DNA from: Petrolisthes cinctipes
Lineage: Eukaryota > Arthropoda > Malacostraca > Decapoda > Porcellanidae
Reading direction: 5' to 3'
NCBI GenBank assembly: GCA_033782935.1
Contig: JAWQEG010003785.1
Location: 1-64,000, forward strand
DNA: 64,000 nt
Shown: one piece after another, positions 10,585-20,562 of the stretch
Numbering within the stretch: the stretch's first letter is position 1
How the letters are laid out: each line of letters begins with the position of its first letter
The notes under the pieces: generated by a model
Seen by the model: only the letters and a program-made list of their open reading frames with translations
The model's database searches: none
What the model was told of the DNA's origin: nothing
Position numbers and translations under genes: made by a program

Positions 10585-10790
10585 TGGTTCAAAATGACAA
10601 AACACGGTTCACCAACTCTCGTCTGCTTCGAAACAACATAACACAGTTCACCATCTCTCCTCTGCTTCGAAAGACAACAATAAGTTCACAATCTCTCCTC
10701 TACTTCGAAACAACAAAACACAGTTCACTATCTCTTCTCTGCTTCGAAAGACAACACATAGTTCGACATCTCTCCTCCGTGTTTTTCTAA
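10585..10790 (+). repeat. Minisatellite, about 46-bp unit with CTGCTTCGAAA
   Basis: Five copies of CAGTTCACCATCTCTCCTCT followed by GCTTCGAAA. Units alternate between CAACA and GACAACA endings, a dimeric pattern. Confidence 0.8.
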
Positions 10791-10799
10791 TCGTTCGAA

Positions 10800-11089
10800 C
10801 CACAGATAGCCTACTTCAGATATATTGTGGCTGGCGAGAAAAAGACATCACGATTTGTACACACACACACAGCCTTTATAGTTATTAGGCCGTGACTCAG
10901 GGAACAATGAAGGAGAATTCAATCATATCGTCCTTAGATTTTGTTTTTTACTTTATTGTTCTACCTGTGTTTCCATCTACGTATACATCTTGCTTCTGTC
11001 TATCTATCCTTTAATAAAAAAAAAAAAAAAAATACACACATATTTTGTTTACCTTTGTTCTGTACAATAGAGTTCATTATAGCAAGGAC

Positions 11090-11129
<40 letters not shown>

Positions 11130-11223
11130 GTTGACCTCTTCTGTCTCTAACCTTGACTCCTCTCTTTCTCCCTCTTTCACTCTCACGTTGCAGTCATGTT
11201 TGCCTTCCTCTTCCTCTATCACT

Positions 11224-11254
<31 letters not shown>

Positions 11255-11495
11255 CTTTCCACTTCCTCTTCCTCATTCTTTAGCCACACTTCCTCGCTAA
11301 ACATCATTTTTCTACTTCGTTACTTCTTTCCTCTCCTGTTATTTATTCCCCTCTCGTACAGTTCCAAGCAGATGAAAGGGAAACACACACACTGTCTGTC
11401 TCAACCACTCTATTGTACTGGATAGGAATCTATTATATATGTCTTTCTGGTGAGAGAGATATTCACTTTATTTTATTCCAATTGACTGTTTCTTT
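10800..11495 (+). other. Spacer with A17, CT and CA runs
   Basis: A run 11016-11032, (CT)n 11094-11126, (CA)n 11225-11249. No gene seen. Confidence 0.6.
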
Positions 11496-11496
11496 C

Positions 11497-11650
11497 TTAA
11501 GGGACCCTGTGATGTAGTCAGAAAAATGGAGATTAGCGAGTCCTTCAAACATTGCTACGAAACACCACCTATATGGAAGGAGTTTGTTTCGTGGCATAGG
11601 AGGAATCAGAAGCCACCAACTCTAATACACGAGCACATGCAGGGTCTTTA
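11497..11650 (-). mobile_element. Alpha palindromic element, complete
   Basis: TTAA (11497-11500) GGGACCCTGTGATGTAGTC at one end and GCAGGGTCTTTA at the other. The inside reads CCTTCAAACATTGCTACGAA, GTTTCGTGGCATAGGAGGAA and TCAGAAGCC. About 150 bp with self-complementary core and no coding capacity. Confidence 0.7.
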
Positions 11651-11795
11651 CTCATTATAGTGGTGAGAGTTATAGGGATGAGCATCAACTTATCACCATG
11701 AGGGATAATCATATTTTTTTTTAGTCTCATCGTCTGTATAATTATTTGTGTAATATATGACCAATAAACCAATGCAGTTATTTCGAGTAAATGCA

Positions 11796-11998
11796 ACTTG
11801 ATTGATTGATTGACTGATATTAGGTGCCGCAACAGTGAGGTCATATGGCGCCCGAGGAAGGTGATTGAGGTGGGACAGTAAGCACAAAAGGTGACATGAA
11901 AAAAATGACAATTGGAGAAGTGAAAGTCCATTTAGTCGCCTTTAACGACAAGCAAGGATACTGGAGAGGTATACGTAGCCACCTACCAGAGGGGGGGG
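11796..11998 (+). repeat. Interspersed repeat family A
   Basis: TTGATTGATTGACTGATATT, AGGTGCCGCAACAGTGAGGT, CATATGGCGCCC, then a purine-rich body ending TCGCCTTTAACGACAAGC and a G9 run. No coding capacity. The nature (SINE-like or DNA element) is not decided by this copy. Confidence 0.65.
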
Positions 11999-11999
11999 G

Positions 12000-13501
12000 G
12001 GCAAATGCAACTCGTAATGATGTGATGCAGTTATGATTATGAAATTGTTTCGTCAAAAAGAATATTTAATTATTATATATATACATATAAAAAAGGCATG
12101 TATATCCCTTGGTCCACTCAGAAACTTAATGTAAGCTGGAAAGTATGATGGATGAATAAAGTATCGTATTTCTGTAGCAGTCGTTGCATCCATCGTTAGC
12201 AGTCACATCGCAACCTTTATCTATTTATTTAATTATTTTCTATTATTTGGCATAAGATCCTTGAGCACACAATATTGTTAAAAGAAATCAGGACCTGAGA
12301 ATGTAAAAGAAATACTGAAAAAGAAATGCATGCACACCTACCTGTCCTTGATTACGTCAATGTTGGACAGGTGACAGACAAAGGCGGAAGCAGGCACGCA
12401 CACACACACGGGCACACACACACACACACGGGTATATCGAGTCCGTTGAGGGTGTGTTTTGGCATTACGCCCAATGTCACTGCCACATCACAACTAGACA
12501 CACCTCTCACTCGACTATCTTGCGCTTTTCCGACTACCCTGCTCTTGACTATCTTGTACTCTTATTACTACCCTGCTCTTTTGACTACTCTTTTTTTTAT
12601 TGCCCTTTTCTGCTCCGTCCTGTCAACAATCCCCTACCTAAACTATGAAGACCACAACTCGACTACAAAACCACAACCAGGAGGAAGAAGTGGAAGTGGT
12701 GGTGGTGGTTGATGAGAAGGAAATTGAGGCGGAGGAGAAGGCCGGATGTTAGCGAGGAGTCGAGAAGTTAGTCAATATTTGGTGACCTTGACCTCCACCA
12801 CTGTCACTCGCCCTCTCGTGCCGCAAAGGTGGGGTGAAGGGAGGGGAGGTTAGGAATAGCAAATCACTATGGTCGTACACAAGGTAAAAGTAAAAAAATT
12901 ATCGGTGCAAGTCTCATATCAAACATTGAAGACACCTCAGACAAGGGATACTGAAAAAACAGCTCGATTATTCCCGGAGTATCATGAGCTGTGCCGATCA
13001 ATTACAGAACCAAAAAAACCCTCATGCTCTATAGTTTATTTTACCTTGTGTACACCATTATTAGACACGAAACACACACTGTAGTCATTGGATTTTGTTT
13101 CAGGATAATGGTAAACAAATATTGAGACTGCCCATAGATATCCACAACTTTTTGAGGAAGAAGCTCTAGTACTGTATATAAGAAGTTACTGGACACTCAT
13201 CCTTGGTAGAGGTTTGCTGTCTATAAAAACTCACCAACGGTTTGTCGGTGTACAAGATATTAGTGGGTTAGTTAAGCAGTGTACAGTACAGCTCCGGACA
13301 GATCAAGGGTCCACACCCCATCCATCAGCAACTTGGTTTGGGCCTCGTCGGATCTGGTAACAGTTGCAGGTGGAGGGAGGGGGGATGTTAGTGGGAGAGG
13401 AGGAGAGAAATGTGGGCGGAGCTATATAGGAGGGTAACGAATGATCAGGTAGAGACGTGTGTCAGGAGGAATGAATGAAACATACACTGTGAACGGTATC
13501 G
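12000..13501 (+). other. Unique pre-insertion flank of the LINE
   Basis: Holds a (CA)n stretch at 12396-12429, a (GGT)n stretch near 12690 and otherwise unique sequence with no exon I could support. GTGGGCGGAGCTATATAGGA at 13412 looks promoter-like (GC-rich plus TATATA), but nothing downstream supports a host transcript before the LINE. Confidence 0.5.
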
Positions 13502-13512
13502 AATCACCAATA
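13502..13512 (+). repeat. LINE 5' target-site duplication
   Basis: AATCACCAATA here is repeated directly after the poly-A as TCACCAATA at 18879-18887; the leading A's are ambiguous because they merge with the tail. It fixes the element's 5' end at 13513. Confidence 0.85.
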
Positions 13513-13785
13513 CATCTCGCTCCAGAACAGGTGGAGTGTGGACATACTCGTGGCGCTCTGCCTCCATTCTCGTTTGTGTTGTTGTTTGTGTTGTTTTGGA
13601 GCTTTTTTTTTGTGTTTTTTGTGTTGTTTGTGAGTTCTTGTTTGTGTGTTGTTGTTTCTGTGGTGTTGCTGGTGTTGTTTGTCTGTTGTGGTTCTGTGTA
13701 TAGTTTTGTTGTGATTGTCTGTGTGTGTGTGTGTGTGTCCCTGGTTGATTGAGTGTTTAGTTGTTGTTTGCTTTCCATCTAGGCC

Positions 13786-15264
13786 TTGCCTGGCCTGATG
13801 GAGAGTGCGGATTCCTGCTTGGAGGCCGACTTGGCAATGTCGGAGGAAGACGAGTCTCCAATTGAGGATCACTGGCCTGAGCTGCCTTCTCGCAACCCTC
13901 CCCCCCTCTCCTCGGTCACTCCGCAGCTCAGGTTGCAGCCGTCCACCTCCTCAACCTCTACCAAGCGACCTGTTGATGCCTCGTCCGACTCCTCGCAGGA
14001 TTCCGATGGTGTGGACTGTTTGCCTCCAGCTGCCAAAACTGCCAAGGGTGCTTCAGCTGTGCACGATGTACCTTCTCTGCCTCACCCTGGTGTTTCTTCT
14101 TTGTATACCAACTCCTTGCCCTTGTCCAACCTTCCTGCTTTTGCCCCGAGAGATGCCTATGTCAAACTCTCCTTCTCTGGAAACCCATCTACAGACACAA
14201 AGCTGCGTTGGTTGTCTGATGTCAACAGGGCCTTCCAGTTGCAGCGTGAACTAGCTGAAGTCAAGATGGCTGCTGTCACCTCCCGGTTTGTCTACATCTC
14301 TAGGAAGCGTCAGGACATCATTGATAGAGTGAAGGCTGGTGAATTTTTATCTCTGCCTCTCATTCTTGAAGACTCACCCGAGAGGCCTCGTAAGTTCCCC
14401 AGCTACATCCTCACCCATTTTCCTATTGATGTTGACCCGAAACTTGCCAAAGGATACCCTGGTGTGTACTCTGCCCGTCGTTTTTTCCAAGATGGTTCCC
14501 CCATTAGCCATATTGTTGTTGTCTGGAGTCAACCCGATCCACCTCCAAATGAGATTTCCTTTGATTTCCTCCCTTGTCTTCCACCGTGTGAGGTGAGGAA
14601 ACTTCATAATGACCAGCCTTGGTGCTACAGGTGCTGGGGAGTTGGGCATATCTCCCAGTACTGTTCTGCCAGGCCGAAGTGTGCATGGTGTGCCGCCGAC
14701 CATGATTCCAAGACTTGTCCTGTCAGGGGTGAACCATCACGTCCTGCTGCCTCCACCTCTGAGCCTTCACCTCCTGAAGATACGTCTCGATAGAAGTGTC
14801 CACGATGCCTTCAGCCAGGGGTTAACGTGTGGCATGGATGTACTCGACGTCAGGTCCAGGCTCGTGTCTCTACTATTGCTCCGCCTCCACCACCACCACC
14901 ACCACCTCCCCAGTCTGCTCCTCCTACCAGCCCTGCCTCACCTCCAGACCTGGTCCTCCGCAAGTCTGTTGCTACCCTCATGGCACAATGTACGGCTCTC
15001 GAAAACCGCTTTTCTGCCCTTGAAGCCAGGATTGATGGGCTAGTTGCCGCTCAGGCAGCCAATGACTCCAAACTCTCCACCTTGGTCGAGGCTCAGCAGG
15101 CCATCATCTCAACTGTCATTACCCTTTCCGAAAAGATGGATACTGTTGCATCTCGCCTTGAAAAGCTTTTCGAGTTGGTCCCTTCTCCTGGTCCATCTTC
15201 TTCTCCAGGTCGCTCATCTGCCCCCACTCACCGGACTTCTACCTCCAAATACAGAGTTCGCTAG
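13786..15264 (+). pseudogene. LINE ORF1 (gag-like, zinc knuckles and coiled coil), one in-frame TAG
   Basis: The frame from ATG 13786 to TAG 15262-15264 would be 492 codons but is cut by a TAG at 14791-14793. Residues 1-110 are Ser/Pro-rich. Residues 120-270 hold the conserved PSYILTHFPIDVDPKL and YPGVYSARRFFQDG blocks. Two zinc knuckles follow: CYRCWGVGHISQYC (CX2CX4HX4C) and CAWCAADHDSKTC (CX2CX3HX4C). Just after the TAG the same frame gives a third, atypical CPRC...HGC cluster, a run of about 12 prolines, and a heptad-like coiled coil (VATLMAQCTALENRF onward) ending KYRVR. ORF1 proteins of this type bind element RNA. The TAG is most simply a decay mutation; readthrough is possible but unproven. 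Confidence 0.85.
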
Positions 15265-18200
15265 TGATTGCCGGCTGGATGTCATCTCCTGGAATGTATG
15301 TGGTATCACCAGTTATGCTAAGCTCACTCAACTCAAGGCCTATGTTTTTCGTCATCATCCCAGTGTTATTTTTCTCCAGGAAGCATTTCCAGGACGGCCG
15401 CTCGCTGCTGGGCAAGCTCCTTCCCTCTCAGGTTATGTGCCATATGTTCATCTGGTAATGAATGGTCTCCTGACTTACATACATAGCTCCTTGCCACATC
15501 GCCTTCTCCGTACCTCCACTGATTCTGACATGACCTTTCAGCTATTTGAGGTTCTACCTGGGAATGGAGTACTCCAACTATGTAATGTCTATTCTGCCCC
15601 AGCTAGACTCACTCTTGAGGCTCTTCCTTCTCCAACAGTGCGTGGTATGGTGTATATGGGAGATTTTAATGCTCGGCATTCTGATTTGGGTGATGGTTCT
15701 GGCTCTATTAATCGTAATGGTGTTCGTCTCCTTTCATACATCCCCAAGCATCATCTGACACACTGGCGGTGCCACTCAGTGCTGGGGAGGTACTCTGGAT
15801 TACATCCTCTCGTCTGGCCTGATAGCATCTCAGGTCCTGTGCTCCTCCATGCCAGACTTATTCTCTGATCACATTGCTCTTCGGTTTCATTATTCTCTAC
15901 CTGCTGGGTCAGGTGCTTCAGCCACTCGTTTGCGTATTGCTGTGCCCCCTAAATATTGCCCGACTTACATCTTATTTATGGCCCATGTATTCCCTACATT
16001 TGACATATCATCAGCTGAACAGTTGTACTCTGATCTTGTATCTGCTACTCATGACTTTTATAGGCTATACATCTCCCGGCCACACCTCCAGCATCGTCAT
16101 ACTGCCCACTCCTGGACGCTGGATGCACGTATACAGGAGGCAAAGGAGGAGGCTGAACGTGATGGCCTATTGTTTCAAGCCAACCGAACCCCTGACCTAC
16201 TCCATCGTTACCAGATGTCTAGGGATGCTTTAGTTGCCCTGCAGGATTGTGCTCACACTGAGTCTTGGCAGTGGTTCACGGACAGCATCAACCAGCAAAC
16301 AAGTGTGGCTTCTATGTGGCACCTCATCCGTCGGGTTGTTAAAAAGACACCGGCCACTGCTCGTCATCACACTCCTGCCGACTATGCCAAACAACTTGTC
16401 GATGCCTGGTCAGAACAATCTACCCCAGCCAGTCTACCCATCCACATACAAGATGCACTCGCTTCCCGTGCTGCTGTCCATTGGCTACGTCTAATGTCTG
16501 CTCTGTTACAAGATGATGACGATGATGCAGAGGAGATAACTGAGGAGGAGAATCTTACTCAATCGTCTCATGTACAGACTGCAAGATCGCCTTTCTCCAT
16601 GGCTGTTTGGTTTCCTTCCCCAGCGGAGCACACATCACTGCCTAGTCGACCTGTACTCTCGCCTTTCCAGGGACAGTGTGGTGGCCTTCATTGACCTTCG
16701 AAGTGCCTTCGATGTTGCTAATAGAGACGTCATTTTGGATCAACTGGTTGACTTTGGGATAAAGGGTAATCTATTATGGTGGTTCGGGGCTACCTGAGTA
16801 ACAGGACCTCCCGTGTGTTTTTCAGTGTTGCACTCAGTCCTTTGCGCAGTTTTCATCTTGGTACGCCTCAAGGTGGTGTTCTCAGCCCATTGTTATTTAA
16901 TATTCTGATGCATCGGTTGCTCACTTCTCTCCCTGATATTCCTGGAACTACAATTACGTGCTATGCTGATGATATCTGTGTTCATTCTACCTCACCAAGG
17001 GATCTCCAGCGGTTTCTTGACTCCTTCTCTGTGGCCTCCTCTCACTGTGGCATTATTGTCTCCCCAGATAAGAGCAGAATATTCACCTGCCGCCTTCCTC
17101 AAGCTCAGCCAGTGTTCACCATTGGAGGGATTGTCATTCCCATGTGTTCCCAGTACTTTTACCTGGGTGCGCCAGTCAATATGTGGCCGATTGTCCCTGC
17201 CAGACCTCAAGACCATCCCATTGTCCAGGACTTATTGGGTCGTCTCCAGCGCCGACTTACACCACTTCAATGGCTATCTAACAACTCCTCGGGCATCTCC
17301 ATCCCAGTAGCCAGGACCATCTATATTGCTTTTATCCGTTCAGTTGTTAATTACCTTTCCCCTGCTTTGATTCAACTTCCTAGGGATACTCTGGAAACTT
17401 TAGAAAAATTTCAGAATAGAGCAATGAGAATAATTCTCGGCTGTCCAATGTCGACCAGGATAGTGAACATGCAGCGTGAGTTGCGTCTTCCCCCATTAAT
17501 CAAGAGAATTTATTGTAATGTTACTTGCTTCACTGTCAAGTGCCTCCATTTCCCACATCTTTCACCCCATTACTCTCAGTTAGTCAGGACTTCTTTTTGA
17601 CCAAACTACCCGGTCCCTCCCATACTGCCTGCTGGACGTACTCTTATAAGGTCTGTTTCCTCTATGCTCTGTAGTCTTAATATAGATATAATGGTTGCAG
17701 ACGTCCCCCCAGGGCCCCCTCCATGGATGCTACCAACACCTGATGTGAGCTTTACACCTACTTCCAAGTCGGAGCTGCCTTCTCTACAGCGGCAGTTGGC
17801 TCTGGAACACATAGAAACAGTGACTTCCTCCATCACAGATCCATACTGCCTCTACACTGATGGCTCATTGCAGGTAGCTGGTGCAGCAGGTTGTGCTGTT
17901 TTCTCGCCTGACCTGGAGTCACCTCCAGGAAGCTGGGTTGGCCGTCGTCTCTGTAACCACTCTAGCTCAACATTTTGTGAACTGTATGCCATTCTGGATG
18001 CTGTTAGTGTTGTTTGTCAACGTGGAGTGAATGCTGCCATTTTTTGTGACTCCAAACCTGCCCTTCATTCCCTCTCTAGTGTTCAGCACACACACTCTAC
18101 TGTTATTCAGCAGATTTTATCGTTTTTGGCCTTATTGCGTCATCGTAACTTGACTGTCAAATTTTTATGGGTGCCATCCCATGTAGGTTTACGTCACAAT

Positions 18201-18692
18201 GGTACAGTTGACAGACTCGCAAAGGAAGCCTGCCATCTGCCTCCTCGTGGTGCTGGACGTCCTCTCTCCCTGACATGTTACCTCTCTAAAGTCCGCTCCG
18301 CCGCTATCCTCCCTGTACAGCGACGCAGGGATACAGAGAGGCCCTTCAGCATCTCCATCACCCATTACAAGTCTGTCTGCCATCACAAATATTCCTACCG
18401 TCGTCGAGGCCTCATGGTTCAGAGGCACAATGTAGTCTCTGCTCGTTTGAGGCTTGGCTACCGGCCACCGTGGCAGGTTGCTGGGATGCAGGGTGAGCCT
18501 CCCTTCACTGAGTGTCGCTTGTGTCAAGCGCCTCGTGCTAACACTATAGAGCACTATTGCCTAGCCTGCCCCACTGTCTGACACTTGCTGCCCCAGGGCC
18601 TGCCACTTGATGTGGTTTGTCGACACCTGCTGAACCATCAGGTTCTGGAGGAACTTCTGGTGCGCCACCCTCGTTTTGGTGGATTTAAGTAG
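15255..18692 (+). pseudogene. LINE ORF2: endonuclease, reverse transcriptase and RNase H, frameshifted and internally deleted
   Basis: APE endonuclease: DVISWNVCGI, IFLQEAF and YMGDFNARHSD read in frame 2 to about 15765. GGTLDYIL and FSDHIAL continue in frame 3 (shift near 15761-15770). The frame then changes to 1 at about 16550, where NRLMYRLQDRL and the RT motif FIDLRSAFDVAN lie, and back to 3 near 16790 with GTPQGGVLSP and CYADD (16962-16973). The RT fingers (PGxDG and the PISL block) expected between ITEEE and NRLMYRL are missing, so about 100 residues were deleted near 16548. TGA at 17598-17600 splits RT from RNase H, whose YTDGS, CELYAI, FCDSKPA and VDRLAK carry the catalytic acids. A CRLC...HYCLACP zinc-like cluster follows. 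A second TGA (18579-18581) precedes the natural TAG at 18690-18692. Confidence 0.88.
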
Positions 18693-18878
18693 GTCATGAT
18701 GTAAATATTTGTCTGTGTGCTTGTGCTTCATTCTGTTATGTTTTCGTGATGTGTGTGTGTGTGCTCATATGTGTGTGTGTGGTCATTGGGTTCTCGTGAG
18801 TCCCACCTACCCTTGTGTACTGTTGTCTGCCTATTGACTGACGCTACGGCGCAATGAATTAAAAAAAAAAAAAAAAAA

Positions 18879-18887
18879 TCACCAATA
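18879..18887 (+). repeat. LINE 3' target-site duplication
   Basis: TCACCAATA follows the 18-A tail and matches the 5' copy at 13504-13512 exactly. Confidence 0.85.
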
Positions 18888-18895
18888 GTATAAAG

Positions 18896-19315
18896 CAGGG
18901 TTCTTTAAACTTTTTCAGTCATGACCCAGTTTTTACTATGACATCATTCTCGCGACCCATACAGAAAGATCTTTTACAAATGATCAGAATTATCAACCAA
19001 AGAAAATACAAGGCCAGAAACTGAAACGCAATAATTATGATTAAAAGGAATTCTAACCAGAATTATAAACACTGCCTCACCTACCCCTCCCTCTCTCTCT
19101 CTCAAGAAGGCTAATATTTGTGCAATGATTTTGTTTTATTGATAATTAAATATATGAATATTCGATTATAAAAATATGTTAGGTGGATTCATGTATGAAC
19201 TTCATATTTATTTTATTGTCACGAACATTATTATTCTATTTTATTCATGTATTTATTTTTGTGAGCCTGCGACCCAGTTTGGAGGAATTCGGGACCCGTA
19301 GTTTGAAGAATCCGG
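18896..19315. mobile_element. Non-autonomous hAT-type element next to the LINE
   Basis: It begins CAGGGTTCTTTAAACTTTTT and ends AGTTTGAAGAATCCGG, imperfect inverted repeats. Flanking 8-mers gtataaag (18888-18895) and gtttaaag (19316-19323) agree at 7 of 8 positions. The ATGACCC / GCGACCC blocks beside the ends link it to the copy at 31077. There is no transposase frame in the 420 bp. Confidence 0.68.
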
Positions 19316-19324
19316 GTTTAAAGA

Positions 19325-20225
19325 AGTGCATACTGCATTAACGTAGGTGGATATAGGAGAGAAGAAATGTGATGATTTGAGGCGAGAGTGAGGGGGAAGA
19401 GGGTAAGACAAATGAAGGTGATTAGTTGAAAAGTAATAACAAACAAATATAATTAGAATATCTGTTACATTATATCCTTGAAATAAAGGCATTGTCTTTT
19501 GTTCACCATCGTAGTGGGATAGACTACTGAATATATATAATCCTTTGGATATTAGACAGCTATCCCTGTATTCCTTTTATCCCTCGTGCTTGGCCCGTAG
19601 GGGGGTATTGCCTTTAATGATGTGGGCAATACTTTAAGGGTTTTGGTGCCCCTTCGGCCCCCGCCACTAGCTTATATTTCTTCAACTGTCCCTCCTTTCT
19701 TCCTATTTCCTTCTTGTTTGCTGTCACACCTCTCTATCACCTTTTCCTGGTGCTATTTGACCTCGTTGTTGCGCCACCTAATATCAATCAAATCCCTCGT
19801 GCTTGTAGTCCACTCTATTTATCATCACCTTCCAAGCCCAGCTGTTTTGTTTCTTTTTCGGCAGAAGACTGTTTAATTTTCTAACTTTTTTAATAATCAT
19901 ATTTGTCAATAAATTCATTAAGCTATTTACCAGGATTTTTTCTTCTAAATATGCATTTCCTTAGAAATAATCAATGTTAAACTTAAATAGGCGCCGCTAT
20001 ATGGCGTTTTCAATAAACTTGGTCTAATTTTATGCATAGGCTATATATATTACAGTTACAGTATCTCTCAAGTAACTGGCAACCTTACACATCCTCCCTA
20101 CTGTCTTATCCCTCTCTCGCTTGACCTTCCCTCCTTTCTTACCGTTTATCTTTTCGTTCTCATATTTTTAACCTTCTCATTCGTTCACTTATAGTCCAAT
20201 TATATGATTCGAAAAACTACGGCTG
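19325..20225 (+). other. Spacer with a family-A copy
   Basis: Apart from the family-A copy at 19575-19796 this is unique AT-rich sequence. No gene seen. Confidence 0.5.
19575..19796 (-). repeat. Interspersed repeat family A, reverse orientation
   Basis: On the minus strand it starts GATTGATATTAGGTGGCGCA, then AACGAGGTCAAATAGCACCA, a GGAAATAGGAAGAAAGGAGG body, CCGAAGGGGC and AAAACCCTTAAAGTATTGCC. This is the longest form, so it helps to define the family's far end. Confidence 0.65.
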
Positions 20226-20227
20226 AG

Positions 20228-20560
20228 ATTATGTTGTAGATCGCATTTTGGTTCTCAATATGTAGAGGTTGATTGATTGATTGATATTAGGCGCCACAAC
20301 AGCGAGGTCATATAGCGCCAACACTTTAATTCTAAATAATTCATATATCTTTCCCCATAAATCTCTAGTTGTTTTCTAAATTCTCTACTTATTGACCCTG
20401 TTGGAGGGTATTGCCTGCATTAGTGATGTGGGAAATACTTTAAGGGTTTTGGCGCCCCTTCGGCCCCAGCCACTAGCTATTAGTTTTTCAACTACCACTC
20501 TTTTCTTTCAATTTCCTTCCTTCTACATATTGAAAACCCAAATGCGATCTACAACATAAT
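20228..20560. repeat. Palindromic unit with 38-bp arms enclosing family-A repeat pieces
   Basis: ATTATGTTGTAGATCGCATT at 20228 and its inverse ending at 20560 form arms of 38 bp with 2 mismatches. The 257 bp between them holds the start of family A in plus orientation (20270-20325) and its far end in minus orientation (20398-20520). The right arm abuts the broken RT fragment at 20563. Confidence 0.7.
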
Positions 20561-20562
20561 TT

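Larger units (their letters stand above)
13513..18878 (+). mobile_element. Near-full-length LINE (non-LTR retrotransposon with APE endonuclease, RT and RNase H), defective
   Basis: The element starts just after ATCACCAATA (13503-13512) and ends in A18 (18861-18878). The same TCACCAATA follows at 18879-18887, so it is a 9-11 bp target-site duplication. Layout: G/T-rich 5' UTR (13513-13785), ORF1 with zinc knuckles and coiled coil (13786-15264), ORF2 with endonuclease, reverse transcriptase and RNase H (about 15255-18692), 3' UTR ending GACGCTACGGCGCAATG and the poly-A. The domain order plus an RNase H places it in the I/Jockey/Nimb-like part of the LINE tree; the clade is inference. ORF1 carries one stop. 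ORF2 carries two stops, several frameshifts and an internal deletion, so this copy cannot move by itself. A 5'-truncated relative lies at 37927-37997. Confidence 0.92.

Noticed and set aside
12326..12712. 128-codon frame and a possible minus-strand exon ending GGACAG/GTAGGT at 12344
   Set aside because: The plus frame is CA-repeat driven; on the minus strand no acceptor AG or start lies within reach of the donor.
13405..13435. TATA-type host promoter (GGAGCTATATAGG)
   Set aside because: Nothing downstream before the LINE border supports a host transcript; left as a remark only.
13459..13752. Valine/cysteine-rich 97-codon frame before LINE ORF1
   Set aside because: It begins in host flank and crosses the LINE 5' border into a G/T-rich UTR; no conserved motif.
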